Shown one piece after another: positions 40,959 to 50,432 of a stretch of DNA of 64,000 nucleotides. Position 1 is the stretch's first letter; every line of letters starts with the position of its first letter. The position numbers and the translations under genes were made by a program. Under the pieces are notes generated by a model, which made no database searches, had not been told where the DNA came from, and saw only the letters and a list, made by a program, of their open reading frames with translations. This DNA comes from Rhizobium lentis (GTDB lineage: Bacteria > Pseudomonadota > Alphaproteobacteria > Rhizobiales > Rhizobiaceae), in the NCBI RefSeq assembly GCF_014200175.1, contig NZ_JACHBD010000001.1, positions 372,001-436,000 of the forward strand. Reading direction: 5' to 3'.

Positions 40959-43742
40959 TCAAGCCGCCTTCCCAAGCACCGCCTCGCCCATCGCCTGCGG
41001 CTTTCCGAGCAGATAGCCCTGCGCCTCGTCGCATTGCTCCTCGCAGAGTGTATCGAGCTGCGCCTGCGTCTCCACGCCTTCAGCCAGCACCGGCACCTCC
41101 AGGCTCCGGCCGAGCGCCAGGATGGCGCGGACGATCGCCTTGGACTGCGGGCTGGTCTCGACCTCGGCCATGAAGCTCTTGTCGAGCTTGATTTTGTCGA
41201 AGGGGAAGGAGCGCAGCGTTTCGAGCGAGGAATAGCCAGTGCCGAAATCGTCGATGGCAATCGACACGCCGAGCGCCTTGATCGCGCGCATCGTCCGCAG
41301 CGCCTTCTCCTTGTCGACGATGATCGAGCTTTCGGTGATCTCGATTTCGAGGCGGCGGGGGTTCAGCCCGGTTTCGGAAAGGATGCCCGCGATCACTGTC
41401 GCCATGTCGGCATGGCCAAGCTGGACCGGCGAGAGGTTGACGGCGATCTTGTGGTTGTTGTTCCACCTTGCTGCCTCCCGGCAAGCTTCGCGCAGCACCC
41501 ATTCGCCGATCGGCAGGATCGCGCCGCATTCCTCAGCAAGGCCGATGAAATCCATTGGCGGGATGTTGCCGCGTGCGTGATGTCGCCAGCGCAGCAGCAC
41601 CTCGTAGCCGGTGATCTCGCCGGTGCGCACCGATTTGTGCACCTGATAGTGCAGATGCAGCTCATTGCGGTGGATCGAGGCCCAGAGGTCGTTGGCAAGC
41701 GCGCGGCGGTGGCGCGCGGTCTCGTCCATCGCGGCCTCGTAGAAGCAGACCTTCTCCAGCAAGGATTGCTTGGCGCGGTACATGGCAAGGTCGGCATTGG
41801 CGAGAAGCCCGTCCACGCTCTCGGCGTCACCAGGGTAGATCGCAACACCGAGGCTGGCACCGGTCTTGATCTCGAAGCCGTCGACGGAGACGGATCCACC
41901 GAGCGCGCCTTCCAGACGGGTGATGAAATCATGGAGCACGCTCAATTCGTCGAAGCGCTTGATCGCGGCGAACTCGTCGCCGCCGAAGCGGGCAACGAAC
42001 TCGCCCTCCTGCTGCACCTCGGCGAGACGGCGCGTCAGCTCGACGAGCACCATGTCGCCGGTGCCGTGCCCGTGTTGGTCATTGACCTCCTTGAACTTGT
42101 CGAGGTCGATGCCGACGACCGCCACCTTGCCCCTCACCCGCTCCGCGACCATCAGTTCCTCAGAGACGCGCTCGCCGAAATGCAGCCGGTTCGGAAGGCC
42201 CGTCAGCGCATCATGCTTGGCTAGGAAGGCGACCTGCTCCTCGGATTTCAGCCGATCGGTGATGTCTTCGAAGGTGATGACCCAGCCGCCATTGGGCAGC
42301 ATGTTGACATTCTGCTGGAGCGATTTGCCGCTCGGATATTTGTGAACCGCGCTGCCGGCCCCGCCCCTGATCAGCGCCATGTTCCTGGTATAGTGCGCCT
42401 CGGCCCCCGCGGCCGCTTCCGCCGCGTCCTCGGTGTTGGCAGCATAGCCAATTTCGACCATCTGCCGGTAGCCCATTCCGGGGCGCACCGATCCCTCGGG
42501 GAAGCGGAAGATTTCGAGATAGCGCTTGTTGCAAAGCACTAGGCGCTCATCCCCGTCGAACAGGCAGATGCCCTGCCCCATATTCTGCAGCGCGACGTCG
42601 AGATTGTGGGTTACCTCCTTGATCCTGTCGGCATCCGCCTTCTGCTTGCTGTTGTCCTTGGTGATCTTCGCAAAGCCGATCAGCGCGCCGCTCTCGTCGT
42701 GAATTGCATCGATGACGACATGGGCCCAGAAGGAGGATCCGTCCTTGCGATAGCGCCAGCCCTGGGTTTCGAATCTGCCTTCCCTGCGGGCGGTCTTTAG
42801 CGCCCGCTGCGGCAGGCCGTTCCGGCGGTCTTCCTCGGAATAGAACAGTGAAAAATCCTTGCCGACGATATCATCGGCGCTATAGCCTTTGGCGCGCTCG
42901 GCGCCGGCATTCCAGTTGCTGACCTTGCCGTTAGGGTCGAGCGTGCAGATGGCGTAGTCGGTCACGCCCTGGACGAGGAGCTTGAAGTTGCGCTCCGCCC
43001 TTGCGGCCTTGGCCTCGGAACGCACGGCGAATATGGCGGCCGCAAAACCCGCGGCCAGCAACGAAAAGGTGACGGCGGCGATCGTCACCACCATGACATC
43101 AGGCGAAAGCAGCGTCGCCGGATCGAGCGCGGCAAAGCCTGGCGTTACGGTGACACCGGCCATCGCGGTGAAATGCAGGGCGACAACGCCGAGCGTCAAC
43201 AGAAGCGCTGGTGCGAACCTGGCCAGAAGCGAACGCCTGCCCCTGCTCGCAAATCGAAAAGCGGCAATCGAAACGGCGATGCCGAGAACGATCGACGCCG
43301 CCACGAAGCGCCGGTCCCAGGCAATCTCTCCCGGAGATTCTATAGCCAGCATGCCGGTGAAATGCATCGAGCCGATGCCGGCGCCGAAGAGCACGCCCGC
43401 GCCGATATTCGCCGCCCATCTGCCGTAGGCGATCTTCGCCGCAACGGCGCCCGTCGTCGCCACGATCGCGACCAGCAGCGAAACCAACGTCAGGCCGGGA
43501 TGATATCCGACGACGACACCGGGGTCATAAGCAAGCATCGCGACAAAATGGGTGGCCCAGATCCCGAAACCACCCGCCGCCCCCGCCGTCAGCATCCATA
43601 TCCACCGCGCAGCGCCACCCGACGACATCGCACGATCAAGCAGAACCATCGCGCAATGGCTGGCGAGAAAGCAGATCAACCCCGCAAGACCGACCAGCGA
43701 AAGATTATGCTGCTCGGTGATGCATGTCAGAACGGTGAACAT
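40959..43742 (-). CDS. MHYT-PAS-GGDEF-EAL cyclic-di-GMP signalling protein
   Basis: The 927-residue membrane protein has an MHYT sensor with seven helices (about 1-230). Its repeated motif appears as ATHFVAMLAY, GSMHFTGMLA and ALHFTAMAGV, proposed to bind a metal and sense O2, CO or NO. Two PAS domains (about 250-490), a GGDEF domain (about 500-655, intact FGGDEFAAI) and an EAL domain (about 665-915) follow. In the EAL domain the signature is EVLLRW in place of EALLRW, with DDFGTGYSS and EGVET intact, so phosphodiesterase activity is plausible. It is a single gene with no coupled neighbour. Confidence 0.92.
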   Translation of the reverse strand: MFTVLTCITEQHNLSLVGLAGLICFLASHCAMVLLDRAMSSGGAARWIWMLTAGAAGGFGIWATHFVAMLAYDPGVVVGYHPGLTLVSLLVAIVATTGAVAAKIAYGRWAANIGAGVLFGAGIGSMHFTGMLAIESPGEIAWDRRFVAASIVLGIAVSIAAFRFASRGRRSLLARFAPALLLTLGVVALHFTAMAGVTVTPGFAALDPATLLSPDVMVVTIAAVTFSLLAAGFAAAIFAVRSEAKAARAERNFKLLVQGVTDYAICTLDPNGKVSNWNAGAERAKGYSADDIVGKDFSLFYSEEDRRNGLPQRALKTARREGRFETQGWRYRKDGSSFWAHVVIDAIHDESGALIGFAKITKDNSKQKADADRIKEVTHNLDVALQNMGQGICLFDGDERLVLCNKRYLEIFRFPEGSVRPGMGYRQMVEIGYAANTEDAAEAAAGAEAHYTRNMALIRGGAGSAVHKYPSGKSLQQNVNMLPNGGWVITFEDITDRLKSEEQVAFLAKHDALTGLPNRLHFGERVSEELMVAERVRGKVAVVGIDLDKFKEVNDQHGHGTGDMVLVELTRRLAEVQQEGEFVARFGGDEFAAIKRFDELSVLHDFITRLEGALGGSVSVDGFEIKTGASLGVAIYPGDAESVDGLLANADLAMYRAKQSLLEKVCFYEAAMDETARHRRALANDLWASIHRNELHLHYQVHKSVRTGEITGYEVLLRWRHHARGNIPPMDFIGLAEECGAILPIGEWVLREACREAARWNNNHKIAVNLSPVQLGHADMATVIAGILSETGLNPRRLEIEITESSIIVDKEKALRTMRAIKALGVSIAIDDFGTGYSSLETLRSFPFDKIKLDKSFMAEVETSPQSKAIVRAILALGRSLEVPVLAEGVETQAQLDTLCEEQCDEAQGYLLGKPQAMGEAVLGKAA

Positions 43743-44132
43743 TGAATGGGCCCCCTCAATTCGAGGGGTTACGCTATGCGGCGGGTGTTTAAGGAAAGTT
43801 GAAGTACGTGGGGTGGTCAGCGGGAATGGGGGGCAAAATTGGGTCGCTGGGGCGGGTTGTTCAATGAGTTGTGGGATTAGGGTTTACGGTGGGTGTGTTG
43901 GTATGGTGAACGGATTTGTGTCGTCATCAATTGCCGACCGGAATGCCGCTTGAACTTCCTGGCTTTGTCCGACAAGTGAATTCTACTCGAGTAGCCGTCG
44001 CACGCCGGCCTAACCGTTCGCCATTGGGCCGATGCTTTTCGAACCAGGGAACCGGCTAGAGGAATTTAAAACGCATTGGGTGCAGCGGCCGATCAGGAAC
44101 GCGCCAGTCTGGATTGCCACCGCATTGTCCGC
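43743..44132. other. Gene-free stretch with a strongly G-rich, C-poor top strand and a G-quadruplex-type motif
   Basis: About 390 bases between the MHYT gene and the response-regulator gene hold no supported gene. From about 43786 to 43930 the plus strand is rich in G and T and poor in C. G runs at 43822-43824, 43828-43833, 43841-43843 and 43849-43852 are separated by loops of 3, 7 and 5 bases, which fits a G-quadruplex pattern. Confidence 0.5.
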
Positions 44133-44507
44133 CTACGGCAGTATCCTCGCCCGGAACGCAACCGTCATCTCCTGTTTCAGATCTTCTGCAGAGAACGGCT
44201 TGGATATGACAGGGCAGCCGGCATATTCCTGAGGCAGGCTGGCGCTTCCGTAACCTGTGCTGAACATGAAGGGGATCCCCCGCTTGCGCAGGATCTCGGC
44301 GACCGGGAAGCTCGGCTGGCCGGCCAGGTTGACATCGAGGACGGCCAGATCGAACTCGCCGCCGGCGGCGGCGGCGCATGCTTCGGGCAGCCGCGCGACC
44401 GATGCCGCAATTCTGCAGCCGAGGTCTTCGAGCATGTCTTCGATCAGCAGTGCCACGACGCCCTCATCCTCAACGACAAGCACCTTGAGGTCGGAAAATT
44501 CACCCAT
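44133..44507 (-). CDS. Single-domain response regulator
   Basis: The 124-residue protein is a lone receiver domain: acidic pair in VLVVEDEGVVALL, phospho-acceptor Asp in LAVLDVNLAG (about residue 57), Thr in FMFSTGYG and Lys in VISKPFSAEDLK. It has no output domain, so it must act through a partner. Its ATG at 44507 overlaps the end of the HWE kinase gene by eight bases, so the pair is co-translated. In alphaproteobacteria such regulators are typically modified by HWE or HisKA_2 kinases. Confidence 0.88.
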   Translation of the reverse strand: MGEFSDLKVLVVEDEGVVALLIEDMLEDLGCRIAASVARLPEACAAAAGGEFDLAVLDVNLAGQPSFPVAEILRKRGIPFMFSTGYGSASLPQEYAGCPVISKPFSAEDLKQEMTVAFRARILP

Positions 44508-46695
44508 CTGTCGATCCGCGCAACGGGATCGAGATCCTGCAGCTGACGCCGGCGGGTTCATAGGCGAGGTCGATTGCGCCGCCGAGATCCCGTTCGATGC
44601 AGCGCTCCATCAGGCGGCTGCCGACGCCGCGTCGTGTCGGTGCCTCCACCCTCGGGCCTCCCTGCTCCTGCCAATCGAGAAGCAACTCCCGTCCGGACCG
44701 GGTTTCATCAGCCAGGTGCCAGTTCAGCGAAAGCGTGCCTGTATTGGATGACAGGGCTCCGTGTTTGATGGCGTTCGTCGCGAGTTCGTTGAGAACCACC
44801 GTCAGGCTGAGCGCCGTCCGAGGATCGAGATCGGCCGAAGGGCCGGCGATCGTCACGCGGCTTGCCGCCCCTTCCACAAGCGGCATCAGCACCTCGCCGG
44901 CAAGGCCATCCAGCGGCGTGTCCTTCCAGTGCCGCTTCGTCAGCAAATCATGGGCCCGCGACAGAGCAAGAACGCGCGTTTCGAACCGATGCAGGAAATC
45001 GTCCAGATTATCCGCATGCCGCGCCGTCTGCCCCGCCAGCGACTGCACTGTCACAAGCGTATTTTTGACCCGGTGATTGAGTTCGTCGATCAGCAGCTTC
45101 TGCCGGCTCTCGGCCTGCTTGCGCTCGGAAATGTCGACGAGCATGTTGATCGCGCCGACCAGCTTGCCGTCGGCATCGTGGAGCGGCGTCGGATAGGGTG
45201 TGAACGGCACCCGGCTACCGTCGGGTCGTTCGGCGATCGCTTCGGCCCCGCGGACCGGGCGGTCTTCTTTCAGCGCGATGGCCATCGGGCACTGGTCATG
45301 CGGTAGAGGCGTTCCATCCGTGTTGTACAGACGCCAGGTGACGCACCACATATCGCCGGGTTGAGGCAAGCGGCCTGACATTTCGACTGCCGCCTTGTTG
45401 TAGAAGGTGATGCGGCCTTCGGCGTCGGTTGTATAAACGGCCGCTGGCAAAGCTTCCAGAAGGTCGCGCATGCGTTGTTCGCTGGCGCGGATTTGGTCTT
45501 CCATCTGCTTTGCCGCGGTGACGTCCTGGATTACCCGCACGCCATAACGGAAATGACCGGTTTGATCGCGCACAGACGAGCTATGAACGTCAAGGTAAAT
45601 CGTCTGCCCATCCGGCGTCGTCGAGCGTTTTCGGAAGGAATAGCTGTCCAACTCGCCACGCACCTGGCGCTCGTAAAGCGCGCCATCCTCGTCCCTACCG
45701 CTTTCGTGGGTATAATCGAAGAAGCTCATGCTGAGCAGTTCCTCGCGCGACCGCTTCAACATCTTGCAGAGGGCGTCGTTCACCCGCAGAAGCCGGCCGG
45801 CGGCATCCGCTTCCGCAATCCCGATCGTCGCCGCATTATATGTTGCCGCCAGCCGCTCCTCGCTTTCGCGCCGAGCACTTTCGGCCTCGTAAAGATCGGT
45901 CACATCGGTCGTGAAGCAGCGGGTACTGACGAATTTGCCGTCCTGGAGGCGGCTGTTCGAAGTAATCAGCACATGCTTGACCGACCCGTCCTTTGCCCGC
46001 AGCCGCGCGGGATAGCGGTCCAGCTTCTCGCCGCATGACAATCTCTGAAGGATATCTCCGATGACAGGCGCATCGGCGTGAAACTCGGCTATGTGGCGGC
46101 CGACATATTCGTCGGCGCTGTAGCCGAGCAGAGCAAGCTCAGCCTTGTTGGCGCGGCGGATGATGCCGTCACCGCTGACGATATGAAGGCCAACCGCGCT
46201 GTTTTCGAAGAAGTCCTCGAGCTCCACGATCTTGCGGCGCACCTCTTCCTCGGCCGCTTTATGCGCCGAGATGTCCTGGAAGCAATTGATCGCACCCTGG
46301 ATATTTCCCTGGTGATCTCTGAGCGCGCGAATGTTCACCAGTGCGGGAAAACGAAAACCATCCGGCCGCTCGATGATGACTTCGGCATTGTGCGCGGACG
46401 TGCCCAGCGAAACGGCGGCCGCCATCGGGCAATCGCCATGCGGCAAGGGCGCGCCGTCGGGCAGAAAAAGGCGGTAAGATCCGCAGAAACGGTCGTGCTT
46501 CCCATCGAGCGCCGGCGCGCGCCCCCAAAGCTCGGCAGCCTCCGAGTTGTAGCGCACCAGCCAGCCTTCATGGTCGCAGACGTAGACGGCGCCAGGCATG
46601 GCATCAAGCACGCTCGGCGCCAGACTGAGAAGGGCCTCGAATTCACTCAGCTTTCGTGAGGCGGTCGCAGGGAATTCTTCTACATTCGACATCAA
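44500..46695 (-). CDS. Multi-PAS HWE-family sensor histidine kinase
   Basis: The 731-residue soluble kinase has four PAS domains (about 25-140, 155-270, 285-405 and 412-530), an HWE-type dimerisation domain with the phospho-His in LIDELNHRVKNTLVTVQSLA (about 536-555) and an HWE ATPase domain. The latter has the N-box VVLNELATNAIKHGAL and ends with RRGVGSRLMERCI. HWE kinases are common in Rhizobiaceae and include light- and stress-responsive members. PAS 1 and PAS 4 both contain PLPH.(D/Q)CPMA, a pattern seen in repeats of this type. The signal is unknown. Confidence 0.92.
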   Translation of the reverse strand: MMSNVEEFPATASRKLSEFEALLSLAPSVLDAMPGAVYVCDHEGWLVRYNSEAAELWGRAPALDGKHDRFCGSYRLFLPDGAPLPHGDCPMAAAVSLGTSAHNAEVIIERPDGFRFPALVNIRALRDHQGNIQGAINCFQDISAHKAAEEEVRRKIVELEDFFENSAVGLHIVSGDGIIRRANKAELALLGYSADEYVGRHIAEFHADAPVIGDILQRLSCGEKLDRYPARLRAKDGSVKHVLITSNSRLQDGKFVSTRCFTTDVTDLYEAESARRESEERLAATYNAATIGIAEADAAGRLLRVNDALCKMLKRSREELLSMSFFDYTHESGRDEDGALYERQVRGELDSYSFRKRSTTPDGQTIYLDVHSSSVRDQTGHFRYGVRVIQDVTAAKQMEDQIRASEQRMRDLLEALPAAVYTTDAEGRITFYNKAAVEMSGRLPQPGDMWCVTWRLYNTDGTPLPHDQCPMAIALKEDRPVRGAEAIAERPDGSRVPFTPYPTPLHDADGKLVGAINMLVDISERKQAESRQKLLIDELNHRVKNTLVTVQSLAGQTARHADNLDDFLHRFETRVLALSRAHDLLTKRHWKDTPLDGLAGEVLMPLVEGAASRVTIAGPSADLDPRTALSLTVVLNELATNAIKHGALSSNTGTLSLNWHLADETRSGRELLLDWQEQGGPRVEAPTRRGVGSRLMERCIERDLGGAIDLAYEPAGVSCRISIPLRGSTDG

Positions 46696-47458
46696 ACGTC
46701 CTAACTCAATGCCTCCGCCAGCCTTCAGCTATCGCAGACAGGAACAGCAGCGGGATATTGAGAGTCCGCCCTGCATGACTCCACAACGGGTCAACGGCCA
46801 TAAACGCGTGACTCGGGGATTGGTTTCCACGACAGGCGAAGATTTATTCAGTGTGGCGCCAACGACCCAGGCAGCCCCTCCGAAATCCCTGTCGGCCGAA
46901 GCCGCCGCCGAACTGGCTATCTAGCCGCCATGATCCTGAGCCGCGAACCCGCTCGGGATCACAGTTTCCACTTGACCCGCTATCATTGGTAGTCGGGAAG
47001 GCTGACCTTCCTGGCGTATCAAGCCAAGTCCGAAAGACTTCGTAAGTCACCGCGCCCGAAGCGATCCCCTTGACCATTCTGCGGCAAAGTTCCCTGGCCG
47101 TTTCGATTTGTAGCAGTTCATCTTGTGCTTGGTGGGCGGCTTTGCGCTCACAGCTGGTATTGGTACGTCAGGTCGATCAAACGGCTTCGACTTTCAGCGA
47201 AGATTTAGGGCCCAAATTCTACTGGGCCGATCGAGGAGCTGATGATAATTGCGTATTGATGAAGCCGAGAGAAGTTCTCGTACGCCTTGCCTCTTTCGTG
47301 TTGGCGACCTCTGCTTTGTTGATCTTCTTGGTTTTAGGTTTGACGCGAGTTATTTAGCCTCACTTCGGTTGCAGACTGTAGCGCTTGAGAATTGTTCCAG
47401 GTCATAAACCATTGCGTTATCCTGCCCGCGCAGCCCCTGGATGAGGGGAATCACTGGG
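46696..47458. other. Gene-poor stretch of lower GC
   Basis: About 760 bases between the kinase and the secreted-protein gene contain no confident gene. A 95-codon open frame (47070-47357) ends in a hydrophobic segment SFVLATSALLIFLVLGLTRV but has no ribosome site. An ATG at 47259 would give a 32-residue membrane peptide. The stretch is lower in GC than its surroundings, like the gene that follows. Confidence 0.45.
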
Positions 47459-48061
47459 ATGTCGATCTTGCTAAGAAGTTTGTCGCTACTGGTTGGAATA
47501 ACATTGGCTGTACCAGCCTTTGGCGATTGCTTAACCGCTAAACAAACCAATCAGGGCGTGCTGCTGACCAGAGAAACGCCCTTTTATTCCGTATTCTATA
47601 AGCCGGAGGGCGTGGGTCTCACCGAACAACGGCTGATGGAGCGCGACGGTTCACTGCAGCCGGTCTCGGCTGTATATTTGCACCCATTGCTCGTCGAAAA
47701 GAGAGTGAGCGCCAGCGGCACGCATGAGCTGAAATACGCGAATGCGATTGCGTTAGACGATCTCCCACAGAAGAAGAACTGGCAATCCGCCACCACGCTT
47801 TTCATCAATGGCAAAAAATCTGTTTCGGGCACGACTTTTATCCGGTTCGACGGCTTGGGAGAGGAAACTATTGCATCTTGTTCCTACAAAGTTTGGGCCA
47901 TCAACAGCCGTCTGAAACTGACGAAATTACCTCCGATTATTTTCGAACACTACTATTCCCCCGAGCTTCATCTCGTTCTTCGTTCGGTAAGGCTAAGCCC
48001 CTCCAACCGGCCGTTGAGCGAGGTTCGATTTGATCGGTTCCAAGTTGGCTGGGGCAACTAG
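47459..48061 (+). CDS. Secreted protein, unknown function
   Basis: This 200-residue protein has a signal peptide (MSILLRSLSLLVGITLAVPA) followed by GDCLTAKQTNQG. The mature part is mostly beta-strand, with two cysteines (in GDCLTA and ASCSYKVW) that could pair. There is no recognised domain. The GC content is lower than in neighbouring genes. It is flanked by gene-poor DNA and a convergent enzyme cluster, so it may have been acquired. A start six codons upstream is also in frame, but the chosen ATG begins the signal peptide directly. Confidence 0.65.
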   Translation: MSILLRSLSLLVGITLAVPAFGDCLTAKQTNQGVLLTRETPFYSVFYKPEGVGLTEQRLMERDGSLQPVSAVYLHPLLVEKRVSASGTHELKYANAIALDDLPQKKNWQSATTLFINGKKSVSGTTFIRFDGLGEETIASCSYKVWAINSRLKLTKLPPIIFEHYYSPELHLVLRSVRLSPSNRPLSEVRFDRFQVGWGN

Positions 48062-48282
48062 GGCTATTGTTTCCCTCTATCAACCGGAGCCTAGCGCAAC
48101 CCATTAAATGGCGGCTTTCGGGCTTGACCAACGGCTCGTCGGACGGCCGGAATGGAGGCGCAAAGCAGCCTTGTCTCTCAATAAAGAGATAGCTCTGAGC
48201 CATCAGTTGCTGCCGGTTGATATCGGCGAATTGCATCCGATCCCAAACGCGCGCAACACCTTTCTTCCCCTCCGCCTTCCCC

Positions 48283-50415
48283 TCACCCCTCCAACTCCAC
48301 AATCGCACACCCATACCCCCCAAGCTCCAGCCTCCCCGCCACCTTCTTCTCCCCATCCAGCAGATCCCGCCCGGCAGGCACCCCACCCACCGTCACAGCC
48401 TGATCCATATAATTCTGCACGAACAGCAGCCGCCGCTCGTCGTTCATCCGCATCGTCACCTCCACGCCCTCGGGCAGCCCGCCGACCAGCGGTTCGATGC
48501 CCGCCGGCGCAAACAGCCGCTCCGTCAGCGCCTCGGTCAGCTTAGGCGTCAGATACGTCCCGAGATAGACCACCTGCCCCTTGCCCACCTTGCGGGAGGT
48601 CGCCATCGGCTGGCCCTCGGCGTAGCGGTTGGACCAGGCGGCGATCACCTCGACGTCGGGGGCGATGGTAAGGTTTTCGTAGAAATGGCCGGCGGCCATT
48701 TCGCGGTTGCCGATCTTGAAGCGGCGGACGCGGCGGTGGCTTTCGGCCGGTTTGTTTGGCGGGATGACGAGGCCGCCGGAGCGCTCCATCACGTCGAACA
48801 GGCCGTTGGCGCCGGGGGCTGCGAGACGGCCGAAATCTTCGACGCGCACGCCGGTCAGCTTCGAAAGAGCGGTGCCGGGCGCGGTTTCGCGAATGACGTG
48901 GTTGTCCTCAGTGCGGGTGCCGGTGCGAGCGCCGATGACGACGGTGCCGCCTGCTGCGGCGAAGGCTTCGAGCCTCGCCGTCCATTCGTCCTTCCACATC
49001 ACCCAATGGGGCACATAGAAGAGCTTCAGTTTGGAAAGATCGTCCTCCGGATGGATGAAGCCGCAGGCGATGCCGCGGTCGTAACAATGCTGATGCAGCA
49101 GGATCGCATCGTCCTGCGGACTCGGCAGGCCGATCGGATAGGTCTTGTGGGCTTCCTGATTGTCGAAATCGGAGCCGGCGATGCCGACATCCATGCGCAC
49201 ATAGGTGCCGAGGATCTTGTTTTTCAGCGCCGTCATCTCGGTCGCGAAGCGCCTAGCCTCCTCATAGCGATGGCGGCCGATATCGTCATGGTCGATGATG
49301 CCCATCCAATAGATCTCGGCGCCGAAATGGGCGGGCCGCCAGCGGAAGAACATCAGGCCGTCAGCACCATGAGCAACGGAGGAGAGCGCCATGCGGCGCA
49401 GCTCGCCCGGCTCCGGCGTCAGCGTGCAGAAGCCCGGCTGGCTGCCGAAGCCCGATTGCTGCTCGGGCACAATGTAATTGCCGGAAAAGCCGCGGCAGAT
49501 ATCGAGGTGCAGCGCCTGCACCTTGGCGTGGTTGCCGAGCCGCATGAACTCGTCATAGAGCATCGGATAGATGTCGTAGCCGACGAAATCGAGATCCTTG
49601 CTGAACTGGCCGCGGAAATCTATATCCCTCAAGCCGCCGAGATTGTGGAAGACGAACCAGGAGGATTTCACCGCCCTGAGGATCTCGACCTGATCGTGCT
49701 GGAAGCGCGCGGTGGAGAAGGCGAGGAAGCGGTGATAATCCTGCAGATGGCCGGGGCTCGGGAAGGTCGGGCCGAATTCGATCGGCAGCACCACCTGGTC
49801 GAAACTGTCATAGGCCGTCGCCCAGAAATCGCCGCCCCAGGCGGCGTTGAGCTTTGATATCTCGCGGTATTTATCGGCGAGGAACAGCTGGAATTCGCTG
49901 AGCGTCGCCTGGGAAAAGCTCTCCGGCATGCTAGTGTTCAGCTCATTGTCGGCCTGCCAGCCGACGACATGCGGATTGCCGCGATAATGCTCGGCCATCG
50001 CCCTGGTGATGCGCTTGCTGTGCTCGCGGAAGACCGGGCTTGCCGTGTCGCAATGCTGGCGCGAGCCATGGCTCATCGGCCGGCCCTTGCCGTCGACCCT
50101 TAAAATTTCAGGGTGCGCCGCTGTCAGCCAGCGCGGCGGTGTGGCCGTCGGCGTGCACATGATCGTATCGATGCCGTGGCGCCCGAGGATTGCTATGGCG
50201 CGGTCGAAGAGATCGAAATCATAGGTGCCGAGCTTCGGCTCTAGAATGTGCCAGGCGAATTCGGCCATGCGCACGACGTTGAAGCCGGCTTTGGCCATGC
50301 GCTCGGCATCGCGCTCCCAATAGCTTTCGTCGACATGTTCGGGATAATGCGGCACACCGACGAGGAAGCGGTCGGTCTGGACGGTGTTCCATGCGGAGAG
50401 GGTCTTGTCGGACAC
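48283..50415 (-). CDS. Beta-galactosidase, GH42 family
   Basis: The 710-residue enzyme has the three GH42 parts: a TIM barrel (about 15-390), a trimerisation domain (about 400-615) and a C-terminal beta domain. The acid/base Glu is in GWQADNELNTSM and the nucleophile Glu is probably in VPEQQSGFG. Conserved GVPHYPEHVDE at the N-terminus and MCTPTATPPRWL also match. It hydrolyses beta-1,4 or beta-1,6 galactosides in the cytoplasm. It is the last gene of an ABC importer operon, so the imported sugar is likely a beta-galactoside. Confidence 0.93.
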   Translation of the reverse strand: MSDKTLSAWNTVQTDRFLVGVPHYPEHVDESYWERDAERMAKAGFNVVRMAEFAWHILEPKLGTYDFDLFDRAIAILGRHGIDTIMCTPTATPPRWLTAAHPEILRVDGKGRPMSHGSRQHCDTASPVFREHSKRITRAMAEHYRGNPHVVGWQADNELNTSMPESFSQATLSEFQLFLADKYREISKLNAAWGGDFWATAYDSFDQVVLPIEFGPTFPSPGHLQDYHRFLAFSTARFQHDQVEILRAVKSSWFVFHNLGGLRDIDFRGQFSKDLDFVGYDIYPMLYDEFMRLGNHAKVQALHLDICRGFSGNYIVPEQQSGFGSQPGFCTLTPEPGELRRMALSSVAHGADGLMFFRWRPAHFGAEIYWMGIIDHDDIGRHRYEEARRFATEMTALKNKILGTYVRMDVGIAGSDFDNQEAHKTYPIGLPSPQDDAILLHQHCYDRGIACGFIHPEDDLSKLKLFYVPHWVMWKDEWTARLEAFAAAGGTVVIGARTGTRTEDNHVIRETAPGTALSKLTGVRVEDFGRLAAPGANGLFDVMERSGGLVIPPNKPAESHRRVRRFKIGNREMAAGHFYENLTIAPDVEVIAAWSNRYAEGQPMATSRKVGKGQVVYLGTYLTPKLTEALTERLFAPAGIEPLVGGLPEGVEVTMRMNDERRLLFVQNYMDQAVTVGGVPAGRDLLDGEKKVAGRLELGGYGCAIVELEG

Positions 50416-50432
50416 GGGCGGTTCTTTCCTGA

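Noticed and set aside
47070..47357. A 95-codon frame with a hydrophobic C-terminus
   Set aside because: It has no ribosome site and mixed composition. The hydrophobic end alone is not enough to call a gene.
48217..49857. A 546-codon plus-strand open frame opposite the GH42 gene
   Set aside because: It is antisense to a complete GH42 enzyme with recognisable catalytic motifs. Its Ala/His/Arg-rich sequence is a by-product of codon bias.
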